A DNA stretch of 64,000 nucleotides, from contig NZ_CP072467.1 in assembly GCF_018437505.1 (NCBI RefSeq), forward strand, positions 4,302,010 through 4,366,009. The letters run 5' to 3'. The stretch's first letter is position 1. Each line of letters opens with the position of its first letter. The position numbers were made by a program, and so were the translations under genes. The DNA comes from Spiractinospora alimapuensis (GTDB lineage: Bacteria > Actinomycetota > Actinomycetes > Streptosporangiales > Streptosporangiaceae). The notes under the pieces were generated by a model. The model was not told the DNA's origin. It saw only the letters and a list, made by a program, of their open reading frames with translations, and made no database searches. Shown in pieces: positions 40,510 to 49,082 of this stretch.

Positions 40510-41685
40510 TCAGTCCTGCAGTACGTCCTCCGGGACTTCCTCGCCGTTGCGCATCGCCTGGAACATGACCTCGGAGTCGCTCTCGATCCACTCCAGAGCC
40601 CCGGAGCCGGGAACGTCCACCACGGGGACGGAGCTCGTGGTGACACCGCTCCGCATGGACAGTCCCATGCTGATGAGGTGGCGCAGTCGGTCGTTGTCGT
40701 CGACCTCGAAGTTGCCGGTTCCCTCCATCGCCAACGGCAGGGCGCGGAACGGGTTGAACATGACCGACGGCGAGGTCGCGCGGTCCATCAGGGCGCCGAA
40801 GAACTCCCGTTGCCGCTCCACCCGGTCCAGGTCGGCGCGGGGGGTGGCGCGGGTCCGGACGTAGCCCAGGGCTTCGCCACCGCTGACGGTCTGACAGCCG
40901 GCCTCCATGTCCAGTCCGGCCTTCGGATCGACCATGGGTTCGTCGGGGCAGAGTTCGACGCCACCGACCGCGTCCACGATGTCCACGAAGCCGGAGAACC
41001 CGACCTCCACGTAGTGGTCCACCCGCACACCGCTGTTGAGCTCGAACGTCTGGGTGAGGAGTTCGGGTCCACCGTAGGAGTAGGCGGCGTTCACGCGTTC
41101 GCGGCCGTGGTCGGGAATGTCCACCAGCGAGTCGCGCGGGATGCTCACCAGGGCCGGGTTGTCTCCGCTCCGCGGGACGTACAACAGCATCACGGTGTCG
41201 GCGAGCCGCGCGCCCTCACCGGCGCCCGTCGCCAGTTCCGCCATGTCCTCGTCGCTGAGGCCCTCCCGGCTGTCGGAGCCGACGATCATGTACGTGGTGC
41301 CCGGCTGGTCGTCGGGGCGGCCCTCGTAGTCGGCGAGAGCGGGCACGCGCTCCAGGCGCGAGTCCAGCCAGAAGTAGAGCAGGCCTGGAATGACCAGCAG
41401 GAGGATCAGGACCGTGAAGAAGATGGTCCGGCGACGGCGTCGACGCGCCTCGCGCCGGCGACGGGTCGCGCCCGACCCCTCGTAGGTGCGGGATCGTCCC
41501 TGGGGGCGCGATCGGGGGGAATCGTCCACGGGGGGCAGCTTACGGGTACCGCCACCGGGTTCGGCATGGGAGCGGGAGCCACGGTAGAGCTGTTCGAACT
41601 CGTCTGGCTGCTCCCCCGATCCGCCGCGACGGAACACGCCGGAGACGTTCCCTTCGTCGTCGGGGTGATTCGGCCTGTCAACCAT
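40510..41685 (-). CDS. LytR-CpsA-Psr (LCP) family cell-wall glycopolymer transferase
   Basis: A 391-residue type II membrane protein. A disordered basic N-terminus (about 1-90, rich in Arg/Gly/Ser) precedes one membrane segment (FFTVLILLLVIPGLLYFWL, about 91-110). The LCP domain begins MIVGSDSREGLSDEDMAEL and has the Arg/Asp-rich DTVMLLYVPRSGDNPALVSIPRDSLVDI core, VNAAYSYGGPELL and VGGVELCPDEP. LCP proteins attach undecaprenyl-linked polymers (arabinogalactan/teichoic-type) to peptidoglycan. It is divergent from the BrkB-like gene. Confidence 0.93.
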   Translation of the reverse strand: MVDRPNHPDDEGNVSGVFRRGGSGEQPDEFEQLYRGSRSHAEPGGGTRKLPPVDDSPRSRPQGRSRTYEGSGATRRRREARRRRRRTIFFTVLILLLVIPGLLYFWLDSRLERVPALADYEGRPDDQPGTTYMIVGSDSREGLSDEDMAELATGAGEGARLADTVMLLYVPRSGDNPALVSIPRDSLVDIPDHGRERVNAAYSYGGPELLTQTFELNSGVRVDHYVEVGFSGFVDIVDAVGGVELCPDEPMVDPKAGLDMEAGCQTVSGGEALGYVRTRATPRADLDRVERQREFFGALMDRATSPSVMFNPFRALPLAMEGTGNFEVDDNDRLRHLISMGLSMRSGVTTSSVPVVDVPGSGALEWIESDSEVMFQAMRNGEEVPEDVLQD

Positions 41686-41861
41686 GATCGGGTGTACCCA
41701 TCTGTCGCGTCTGTCGCGTCCACTCTCGCGTGCGCATCACGCCTCGCGAGTCAGACGCTCATCATCGTATTGCGGTTCAATCACATCCTTCGTTTCGTGC
41801 GGCTCGCGGACGCTCGGTGTGGGGGCGGCGCGCTGGTTTCGTCGGGGGCGACGCCTCGGGT

Positions 41862-41867
41862 TAGGCT
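41862..41867 (+). promoter_or_regulatory. -10 element TAGGCT of the BrkB-like gene
   Basis: TAGGCT lies 9 nt before GTG 41877 and no Shine-Dalgarno intervenes, so a leaderless transcript is likely. Confidence 0.45.
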
Positions 41868-41876
41868 CGTCCCACG

Positions 41877-43022
41877 GTGACGGCGAAACGTGATCAGACC
41901 GACGCGGACGGAGATCGAGCGTCGGCGGGAAGCCTCGGGGCGCGAATACGGGACCGCGTGCGCCATTACAAACATGTGGCGGAGCACACGTTTTTGGCGG
42001 CTCGACGCGCCAGCCCCGCCTTCGACCACTCGGTGCGCGCGGTCGAACGGTACTCCGACCGGAACGCCACCCAGCTCGCCGCCTCCGTGACCTACTTCGG
42101 GTTCCTGTCGTTCTTCCCGCTGATCGCGCTCGCCTTCTCCGTGCTCGGCTACGTGTCCTTCATGCACGACGAGGTGCGCGAGGCGCTGCGGGCGGCGATC
42201 CACGACGTCCTGCCCGGACTCGGCGATCAGCTCCCCATCGAGGCCATCGAGCGGGCCCGCGTCGGTGCGGGCGTGATCGGTCTGGTGGGCCTGCTCTACT
42301 CGGGTCTGGGCGCGGTGTCGGCGCTGCGGGAGGCCCTGCACGCGATCTGGCTGAAGAGTCTCAAGGACGGACCCAACTTCGTCGTCGCCAAGCTGTTCGA
42401 CACCCTCACAATGGTGGTCGTCGGCATCGCCCTGTTGGCCTCGGTCACGCTGACCAGCACCGCGCAGGCGGGAACCCACTGGCTGCTCGACCAGGTGGGC
42501 TTCGACCAGTCCATCGTGGTCGCCGGCGTCACCCGCGCCCTCGGCCTGTTCATCGCCATCGCGGCCGACACCGTCATCTTCCTCGTCCTGTTCCGCAGGC
42601 TCAGCGGCACCCGTCGGCCGTGGTGGATGCTCTGGCGTGGGGCGCTGTTGGCGGCGGTCGGGTTCGAGCTGATGAAGCTGTTGGCGACGTTCCTGCTGCG
42701 CAGCACGTTGGACAACCCGGTCTACGCGTCCTTCGCCGTGCTCGTCGGGCTGCTGGTGTGGATCAACCTGGTGACGCGGTTCCTGCTGTTCACCGCCGCG
42801 TGGACCGCGACCCAGCCACCATCCGATGACCACTACTCGGCGCCCGTACGGAAGCCCGCGCGGTCCAGTGACGCGGAGACGTCGACGCCCGACCCGGCGG
42901 TACGCGGGTCCCGCCCCCCTCGACGTCACCCGGCGCTGTGGGGCGTGGGCGCGGTCAGCGCCGCCGGCGTCGCCTATGCGGTGTGGCGGCGCCGGTCGGG
43001 GAATCGTCCCAGGTCACGGTGA
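41877..43022 (+). CDS. YihY/BrkB-family multipass membrane protein
   Basis: A 381-residue protein with six membrane segments. The N-terminal AVERYSDRNATQLAASVTYFGFLSFFP, given here in part, matches the YihY/UPF0761 start (A-x-x-x-Y-F-x-x-L-S-x-F-P), and LVGLLYSGLGAVSALREAL and VLVGLLVWINLVTRFLL are family hallmarks. The C-terminal 80 residues are hydrophilic and end with a short hydrophobic AVSAAGVAYAVWRRR, an unusual extra tail. Its function is uncertain; it is not a ribonuclease despite the old BN name. Confidence 0.9.
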   Translation: MTAKRDQTDADGDRASAGSLGARIRDRVRHYKHVAEHTFLAARRASPAFDHSVRAVERYSDRNATQLAASVTYFGFLSFFPLIALAFSVLGYVSFMHDEVREALRAAIHDVLPGLGDQLPIEAIERARVGAGVIGLVGLLYSGLGAVSALREALHAIWLKSLKDGPNFVVAKLFDTLTMVVVGIALLASVTLTSTAQAGTHWLLDQVGFDQSIVVAGVTRALGLFIAIAADTVIFLVLFRRLSGTRRPWWMLWRGALLAAVGFELMKLLATFLLRSTLDNPVYASFAVLVGLLVWINLVTRFLLFTAAWTATQPPSDDHYSAPVRKPARSSDAETSTPDPAVRGSRPPRRHPALWGVGAVSAAGVAYAVWRRRSGNRPRSR

Positions 43023-43317
43023 TTCGGATTGGCCCCGCAGGGCGCCTCAGGGGACTGGTTCCTTAGAGGGGGTCATGCGTGGTCATTTCGGATCATGATT
43101 CGCCAACACTCTGTTGTCGGCCCCCGATCTTTGACAATCTTTCCGCACGCTGAGCGTCTTCTCGGTCACCTCAGACCGTTCACCTCGATTTTCTCCACCG
43201 CGCTGGAAGGTACCTATGTCCGACAGTTCCTGGGACGCCGCCGTTCGGGGGTGTTTGGCCTATCGTTCGTCCCAGAGTGCCGTTGTGCGGCGGCATCCGA
43301 CTGCTCGGAGGTGCAAG

Positions 43318-44573
43318 GTGGGTATCCAATTCAACTCCTCGAATCGGGCGACTCTCGGTGTGGAGTGGGAGGTCCTGATCGTGGACTCCCAATCCCGGCA
43401 TCTGCGTCAGGAGGCGGAACGGCTGCTGACGGAACTGAAGGACCTGAGCCAGGCGCCCGTGCACCCGCCGCTGCGGCACGAACTCATGCAGTGCACCATC
43501 GAGGTGGTGACCGGGATCTGCGAGACGGTCTCGGAGGTCAAGTCGGATCTGGCGTCGACCATCGGCCGGTTGCGTGAGGTCACCGAGAGCAACGCCGCGA
43601 CCCTGCTCTGCGCAGGAACGCATCCCATGGACGACTGGCGGGACCAGACGCTCGCCCCCGTCCAGCGTTACGGCGAGCTCATCGACGAGCTCCAGTGGCT
43701 CGCCCGGCGCGCTTTCACCTTCGGGGTGCACGTCCACGTGGGAGTGCGGTCCGCGGAGAAGGCCATTCCCATCGTGACGCGCTCGCCAACTACATGCCGC
43801 ACATGTTGGCGCTGACCGCCTCCAGCCCCTACTGGAACGGCCACGACACCGGGCTCGCGTCGTCGCGGTCGATCGTCTTCGGCGCGCTTCCCACGGCGGG
43901 GCCGCCACCGCGGTTGGCGAACTGGGCCGAATTCGAGAGCTACATGGAGACGTTGCTGCGTGCGGGCGCGATCAACAGCATCAAGGAGGTGTGGTGGGAC
44001 ATTCGGCCACATCCCGATTTCGGAACGATCGAGGTCCGGGTGTTCGACGGAATTCCGACGTTGCGTGAGGTCGGAATGGCGACCGCACTGACCCAGTGCC
44101 TGGTGCAGCTCTTCGACCAACAGCTCGACCGCGGTTACTCTTTGCCCAGCCCGGCGCCGTGGGTCGTGAAGGACAACAAATGGCGGGCCACGCGTTACGG
44201 GCTGGACGCGCGCATCATCACCGACGACCACGGAAGCACCGTTCCCCTTCGCGACGATCTCTATGAGCTCCTCCGGGAGCTGGAGCCCGTCGCGCGCCGC
44301 CTCGGCTGCGCGGATGACCTGAACGTGGTCTCCCAGCTCCTGGCGCAGGGTGCTTCGTACGAACGTCAACGGGCCGTCGTGGACCAGGGCGGAACGCTGA
44401 ACGACGTCGTGGACGTCCTGGCCGAGGAGATGCGCGCGGACGCGTTCTGGCCGGACTTCGCGGAGGGCAACCGCGAACCCATGACCGGTGTGCCATCCCT
44501 TGGGGCCCATCCCGGGGACAGCGCACCGAACGACTCACCCATCGACAAGGGAGCCTCGCATGCAGGCACGTGA
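43318..44573 (+). pseudogene. GCS2-family carboxylate-amine ligase (YbdK/EgtA-like), single-base frameshift
   Basis: From GTG 43318 (GGAGG upstream) the frame reads GIQFNSSNRATLGVEWEVLI, HVHVG and ends in EKAIPIV; at about 43777 the homology continues in another frame as ALANYMPHMLALTASSPYWNGHDTG through RPHPDFGTIEVRVFDG to TGA 44573. GTGACGCG in place of a probable GTGAACGCG implies loss of one A. Restored, it would be 418 residues, a full ATP-dependent glutamate-cysteine ligase-like enzyme. All motifs are otherwise well kept, so it is either a very recent mutation or a sequencing error. It overlaps the next gene by 14 bp. Confidence 0.88.
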
Positions 44574-45801
44574 CCTCCCCGTGCAACTCGGCGCGTTCCT
44601 GGAACGCCATGAGAACGGGCTGATCGGTTTTCGGCGCGATCTTCACCAACACCCCGAGATCGCGTTCGCGGAACACCGCACCACCCAACGGATCGCGGAC
44701 CGTCTGGCGGAGATCGATCTGGAACCGCGGATCCTCTCATGTGGCACGGGTTTGGTCTGTGACATCGGGCCGGCGGAGGGGCCGACCGTCGCGCTGCGCG
44801 CCGACATCGACGCCCTTCCGTTCCCCGATGAGAAGGACGTGGAGTACCGCTCTACGGTGCCGGGAGTCGCCCACTCGTGTGGACACGACGTGCACACCTC
44901 GGTGGTGCTCGGCACGGGGATGTTCCTGGCGCAGCAGGCCCGTGCGGGCCTGCTGCCCGGGAGGGTCCGCCTCGTGTTCCAGCCCGCGGAGGAGCTGCCC
45001 GGTGGTGCCCGTGAGGTCATCACCGACGGCGGTCTGGACGAGGTGGACCGGGTGTTCGCGCTGCACTGTGACCCCCGCCTCCCGGTGGGTCAGGTGGGCC
45101 TACGCATCGGGCCGATCACCGCGGCGTGCGACCGTGTGCTGGTCCGCTTCGAGGGCCCGGGCGGCCACACCGCCCGCCCCCACCTCACCAGTGACCTGGT
45201 GTTCGCGATGGGCAAGGTCGTCACGGAACTGCCGGCGGTGCTGTCCCGGCGGGTGGACCCCCGCTCCAGCCTCAGCCTGGTGTGGGGGCGGATGAACGCC
45301 GGGTCCGCGGCGAACGCCATCCCCAACGACGGGGTCCTCGAGGGGACGGTGCGGTGCTTCGACCGGGACGCCTGGAGGGACGCGCCGGACATCATCCGGG
45401 AGACCATCAACTCGGTCGTCTACCCCTACGCGGCGAACGCGGAACTGACCTACCAGCGCGGGGTTCCTCCGACCGTCAACGAGCTGGACAGCGTCCACAT
45501 GTTCCAGGACGCCGCCGGTCAGGTCCTCGGCGAGGACTCCGTGGTCGCCGCCCCCCAGAGCCTCGGGGGTGAGGACTTCGCGTGGTACCTCGAGGAACGC
45601 CCCGGCGCCTACGCCCGGCTCGGTACCCACTGGCCCACCGGCGACCGCCCCATGCTGGACCTCCACCGCGGTTCGTTCGACGTCGACGAACGCGCCATCG
45701 GCGTCGGGGTCCGCCTGATGGCCGCCACCGCCCTCACCGCCCTCTGGGAAGGCGTCCGCCCCAGCGCCGCCGAACGGGTCAAGGGCAGCGCCCTGCCGTA
45801 G
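44560..45801 (+). CDS. M20-family amidohydrolase (IAA-amino-acid hydrolase-like)
   Basis: A 413-residue metallohydrolase. Metal ligands are in HSCGHDVHTS (Cys/His), AEELPGGA (Glu-Glu), ALHCDP (His) and near the end SLGGEDFAWYL. FRRDLHQHPEIAFAEHRTT opens the domain, and GRMNAGSAANAIP is the dimerisation part. Enzymes of this type split N-acyl or amide-linked amino acids. The ATG 44560 follows AAGGGAG and overlaps the upstream ligase gene by 14 bp, so the ligase and hydrolase form a coupled pair, perhaps making and recycling an amide-linked compound. Confidence 0.93.
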   Translation: MQARDLPVQLGAFLERHENGLIGFRRDLHQHPEIAFAEHRTTQRIADRLAEIDLEPRILSCGTGLVCDIGPAEGPTVALRADIDALPFPDEKDVEYRSTVPGVAHSCGHDVHTSVVLGTGMFLAQQARAGLLPGRVRLVFQPAEELPGGAREVITDGGLDEVDRVFALHCDPRLPVGQVGLRIGPITAACDRVLVRFEGPGGHTARPHLTSDLVFAMGKVVTELPAVLSRRVDPRSSLSLVWGRMNAGSAANAIPNDGVLEGTVRCFDRDAWRDAPDIIRETINSVVYPYAANAELTYQRGVPPTVNELDSVHMFQDAAGQVLGEDSVVAAPQSLGGEDFAWYLEERPGAYARLGTHWPTGDRPMLDLHRGSFDVDERAIGVGVRLMAATALTALWEGVRPSAAERVKGSALP

Positions 45802-45838
45802 CCGGCGGGCCGAGACTCGCCGGCCAATCCGTTCTCCG

Positions 45839-45873
45839 TCGAGGGGGCCACACGCGACGTGTGGCCCCCTCGA
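45839..45873 (+). terminator. Perfect hairpin terminator after the M20 gene
   Basis: Arms TCGAGGGGGCCACACG and CGTGTGGCCCCCTCGA (16 bp, no mismatch) around a CGA loop, 37 nt after the stop. Confidence 0.9.
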
Positions 45874-46069
45874 CATGGCAGGGGCGCCCGATCCGCCAAC
45901 GTCGGACGTGGTTTCGGCGGTCGACCGCGCACCTCCCCAGCGGTTCCCTCCCGAGGCGATCGCGACGGGAGGAGTGTTCTCCCTGTCCAGCGCCCTGGAG
46001 TCCGCCTGTCGGAACCGCGGGGCCCCGGGGGTGCCGGCCTGACCGCGAGAGGCGCTCCGGGCCCACCGT

Positions 46070-46161
46070 GGGGCCACCACGACGCATTGGCGGGTCGCCA
46101 GGAGGTAGTCGCGCAGACGTGGGGTCTGGTCGAACTTGGTGTGGTTGCTATGGACCGCGAC
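46070..46161 (-). pseudogene. Fragment resembling a NADAR (YbiA-like N-glycosidase) gene
   Basis: Minus-strand translation gives NHTKFDQTPRLRDYLLATRQ, close to the NADAR consensus N-x-x-K-F-x-Q-x-P-x-L-R-x-Y-L-L-x-T. An in-frame TAG lies just upstream (about 46160) and the similarity stops after about 25 residues. I read it as a decayed remnant. The assignment rests on my memory of the motif. Confidence 0.4.
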
Positions 46162-46486
46162 CTAGAACCGACGTCTGGTCCCGCGCGCGCGGGGGTCACC
46201 GGTTGTCGTATCCGGTGGACGGAACCGCCGCTCGCGGGTCGCGGGGTCCGGAGGGCTGGCGGTGTGAGTCGGGCCTGGTGGGCTGCGACGGTTCTCTGTT
46301 CTCGGAGGTCCGAACGCGGGTCTTCGCCGCGGCCGGGGCTCCCTTCAGTGCCAGGTGGTCGCCACTCGACCTTCGCGTGGCGTCACGTCGCCTCCGGTCA
46401 CCCGGTCCGTGCGTGTGCGCGGTCCCCACCTGCCACTGCCGCGAGGGGGTCTCGATTCCGTCTGTGGTCCACGGGGTGCGACCTGG

Positions 46487-46492
46487 CATGCT
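46487..46492 (+). promoter_or_regulatory. Possible -10 element CATGCT of add
   Basis: CATGCT is 6 nt before the ATG and no Shine-Dalgarno is present, which suits the same leaderless layout seen elsewhere in the window. The match to TANNNT is incomplete. Confidence 0.3.
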
Positions 46493-46498
46493 GGGTCC

Positions 46499-47596
46499 AT
46501 GAACGAGCCGCTCACTGTGGAGTCGATCCGAAGCGCTCCGAAGGTGCTCCTGCACGATCACCTCGACGGAGGGGTACGCCCTCGGACCGTGGTGGAGCTC
46601 GCGGAGGCCGCGGGGTACACCGAACTGCCCGAGACCGATCCGGACAAACTGGGGGAGTGGTTCGCCAACGCCTCCAACTCCGGGTCGTTGGAGCGATACC
46701 TCGAGACGTTCCGCCACACGGTGGCGGTCATGCAGGACGCGGAAGCGTTGACGCGTGTGGCCGCCGAGTGTGCCGAGGACCTCGCCGCCGACGGGGTGGT
46801 CTACGCCGAGGTGCGCTACGCCCCGGAACTGCACGTCGAAGGGGGGCTCTCTCTCGCCGAAGTGGTGGAGGCCGTCCTCGAGGGTTTCCGGGTGGGCCAG
46901 GAACGCGCGGCCCGGCGGGGACACACGATTCGCGTCGGCAGCCTGCTGACCGCCATGCGCCACGCCGCACGCTCCCGCGAGATCGCCGAACTCATGGTGC
47001 GGTATCGCGACGTGGGGGCCGTCGGCTTCGACATCGCCGGAGCGGAAGCGGGGTATCCGCCGACCCGACACCTGGACGCGTTCGAATACCTACAGCGGGA
47101 GAACGCCCGCTTCACGATCCACGCGGGCGAGGCGTTCGGTCTCCCGTCCATCTGGCAGGCGCTGCAATGGTGTGGCGCGCACCGATTGGGCCACGGGGTG
47201 CGCATCGTCGACGACATCACCGTCGACGCCGACGGTGACGCCACCCTCGGGCGCCTCGCCGGGTACGTGCGGGACACCCGAGTCCCGCTGGAGATGTGCC
47301 CGAGCTCCAACGTGCAGACCGGGGCGGCGGCCTCCGTCGCGGAGCACCCGATCGGACTGCTGCGCCGCCTGCGGTTCCGGGTCACCGTCAACACCGACAA
47401 CAGGTTGCAGAGCCAGACCACGCTGTCGGAGGAGTTCGCGAAGCTCAGCGAGGCGTTCGGCTACGACTGGGACGACCTCCAGTGGTTCACGGTCAACGCC
47501 ATGAAGTCGTCCTTCCTGTCGTTCGACGAACGGCTGGCCCTCATCAACGGAGTGATCAAGCCGGGGTTCGCGTCCTTGAAGTGGGCGAGCACGTGA
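46499..47596 (+). CDS. add: Adenosine deaminase
   Basis: A 365-residue zinc enzyme that turns (deoxy)adenosine into (deoxy)inosine. The zinc ligands appear as HDHLDGG (residues 19-25), HAGEAFG with the catalytic Glu, and the later HRLGHGVRI and VNTDNRLQS (Asp). CPSSNVQTG is the usual substrate-side motif. A start at ATG 46499 agrees with the homology and with the promoter. The PH-domain gene begins within its stop codon (GTGA). With PNP at 49.1 kb and the nucleoside hydrolase it forms a purine salvage route. Confidence 0.96.
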   Translation: MNEPLTVESIRSAPKVLLHDHLDGGVRPRTVVELAEAAGYTELPETDPDKLGEWFANASNSGSLERYLETFRHTVAVMQDAEALTRVAAECAEDLAADGVVYAEVRYAPELHVEGGLSLAEVVEAVLEGFRVGQERAARRGHTIRVGSLLTAMRHAARSREIAELMVRYRDVGAVGFDIAGAEAGYPPTRHLDAFEYLQRENARFTIHAGEAFGLPSIWQALQWCGAHRLGHGVRIVDDITVDADGDATLGRLAGYVRDTRVPLEMCPSSNVQTGAAASVAEHPIGLLRRLRFRVTVNTDNRLQSQTTLSEEFAKLSEAFGYDWDDLQWFTVNAMKSSFLSFDERLALINGVIKPGFASLKWAST

Positions 47597-48168
47597 AGCC
47601 GTGGAAACCGATGCGTTCCACCCTCGCCTGGGGTCTCGGCCTGGCGTGGATGGTGTTCGCCGCGGGCAACCTCGTCGACGTCGCGGTGCGGGGCAGCGGA
47701 CCCTCCGCGCACCTGGCGACGGCGGCACTCGTCGCGAGCTGCGGAGTGGTGTACGTCCTGGTGCTCAGGCCACGCGTGACCCACACCGAGGACACCCTGC
47801 GCATCGTCAACCCCCTACGTGACGTGTGGATCCCGTGGAAGTCCGTGACCCAGGTCGATGTCACCGACGTGCTGCGCGTGCACGTCGGCGAGGAGGTGCA
47901 CCGGGCGTGGGCGCTGCGACAGAAGAGCCGCCGGCCCAAGTTCAGCGTCTTCGGAGGCAACAACAGCACCAACTCCGGAACCACCGAGACGAAGGAGGCT
48001 CCCCGGGACGTGGACATGATGGCCGACACGCTGCGCGACTACGCGGAGCGTCGAGCCGTCCTGGATCAGGGGGAGCCCGGCCCGGTGCGGCTCGTGTGGT
48101 CCCCCTTCGCCCTCGTCGCACTGGTGGTGCCGCTCGCCGCGCTTCTGGTCGTGATCGTCCTGCCGTGA
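47593..48168 (+). CDS. PH-domain (DUF2581/bPH-type) membrane protein
   Basis: A 191-residue protein coupled to add by a GTGA overlap. Two hydrophobic segments ([19 protein letters not shown] and [15 protein letters not shown]) precede a bacterial PH-like domain ([24 protein letters not shown], in part, then [16 protein letters not shown]), and a last membrane segment ([19 protein letters not shown]) ends the protein. Its PH domain would face the cytoplasm. Function unknown. This is the second such protein here; another is at 62.1 kb. Confidence 0.88.
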   Translation: MKPWKPMRSTLAWGLGLAWMVFAAGNLVDVAVRGSGPSAHLATAALVASCGVVYVLVLRPRVTHTEDTLRIVNPLRDVWIPWKSVTQVDVTDVLRVHVGEEVHRAWALRQKSRRPKFSVFGGNNSTNSGTTETKEAPRDVDMMADTLRDYAERRAVLDQGEPGPVRLVWSPFALVALVVPLAALLVVIVLP

Positions 48169-48232
48169 CGAGCGCCTCCGACGGGCCACCGTGTTCGTGC
48201 GGTGCCCACTTGACCACTCCACGACCCACCAG

Positions 48233-48251
48233 TTAGGTTAGGCACGCCTAA
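48233..48251 (+). promoter_or_regulatory. Iron-box-like operator (IdeR/DmdR type) without a protein-coding target
   Basis: TTAGGTTAGGCACGCCTAA matches the 19-bp actinobacterial iron box (TTAGGTTAGGCTNNCCTAA type) with differences only at the centre. IdeR/DmdR bind such sites with Fe(II) and usually repress siderophore or iron-uptake genes. Here it lies between two convergent genes, 65 bp after the PH-domain gene, so no protein gene follows. What follows on the plus strand is a hairpin and the 142-bp repeat array. Confidence 0.75.
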
Positions 48252-48252
48252 G

Positions 48253-48280
48253 GTTGAGGCGGAGCGCGGACCGCCTCAAC
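48253..48280 (+). other. Perfect hairpin directly after the iron box
   Basis: Arms GTTGAGGCGG and CCGCCTCAAC (10 bp, perfect) with an 8-nt loop AGCGCGGA. It may be the terminator of the add operon or a 5' structure of a transcript starting at the iron-box promoter. Confidence 0.6.
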
Positions 48281-48393
48281 ACGAAGGCGCTGGCCTGTCC
48301 TTACGACCCCGCCGCTTGCCGTGGTTTCGCCACTCTCGGCAAACAGCGGGAAAGACACGCCAGCGGGACGGCACGCGTTCCGTGGCTGGACCG

Positions 48394-48972
48394 TGCCGAT
48401 ACACAGGAGCGTTATGGCGGGGTCTTGGGAGGAGGCCATCCCTGATCCGCCCATTGCCACCCGGGTGGGTTGGTAACCGGGCCCCGTCATGGCGTGTGGG
48501 TGTGCATTGTGGTTGGGCTGTGCCGATACACAGACTCTGCTGGCTAAAGACGGGTATGGCGGGGTCTTGGGAGGAGGCCATCCCTGATCCGCCCATTGCC
48601 ACCCGGGTGGGTTGGTAACCGGGCCCCGTCATGGCGTGTGGGTGTGCATTGTGGTTGGGCTGTGCCGATACACAGGCTCTGCTGGCTAAAGACGGGTATG
48701 GCGGGGTCTCGGGAGGAGGCCATCCCTGATCCGCCCATTGCCACCCGGGTGGGTTGGTAACCGGGCCCCGTCATGGCGTGTGGGTGTGCATTGTGGTTGG
48801 GCTGTGCCGATACACAGGCTCTGCTGGCTAAAGACGGGTATGGCGGGGTCTCGGGAGGAGACCTTCCCTGATCCGCCCATCGCCACCCGGGTGGGTAGGT
48901 AACCGGGCCCCGTCATGGCGTGTCGATGCGCATTGCCGTGCCGATACACAGGCTCTGCTGGCTAAAGACGGG
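48394..48972 (+). repeat. Tandem array of a 142-bp structured repeat (about four units)
   Basis: TGCCGATACACAG starts at 48394, 48521, 48663, 48805 and 48939, giving unit lengths 127, 142, 142, 134 and a partial end. Units 2 and 3 are almost identical; unit 1 lacks the TCTGCTGGCTAAAGACGGG stretch, and unit 4 has several changes and a short deletion. As 142 is not a multiple of three, the repeat cannot encode a repeated protein in one frame. Each unit has hairpin-forming segments: CTGTG/CACAG, GGTCT/AGGCC, CCACCCGGGTGG and ATGGCGGGG/CCCCGTCAT. No known family was recognised. The flanks 48281-48393 and 48973-49082 show no gene. Confidence 0.9.
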
Positions 48973-49082
48973 CGCCGGGTGGATCTCCCCGGCTTGTCCA
49001 GTCGCCGATCAGGTGCATCGGCCGGTGTTCCCAGTCGCGACCTCGCGGCGCGGGTGGACGTCGCGCGAAAGGTCCGGACTTC

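Larger units (their letters stand above)
45874..46498 (+). other. Intergenic region upstream of adenosine deaminase
   Basis: A 625-bp gap. On the minus strand near 46070-46161 there is a fragment resembling the NADAR fold. The remainder has long open frames typical of GC-rich DNA, but none shows family features or a ribosome site. The final 20 bp contain the probable add promoter. Confidence 0.45.

Noticed and set aside
37838-40591. Minus-strand frame of 917 codons opposite the M14 peptidase
   Set aside because: It is the antisense shadow of a gene with signal peptide, zinc ligands and a ribosome site.
48276-48949. Several minus-strand frames starting MTGPGYQPTRVAMGGSG in the repeat array
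   Set aside because: The 142-bp period shifts frame at each unit, no ribosome site exists, and the frames differ only through the repeat.
48394-48972. Third CRISPR array
   Set aside because: Units are 142 bp, nearly identical throughout and have no unique spacers.
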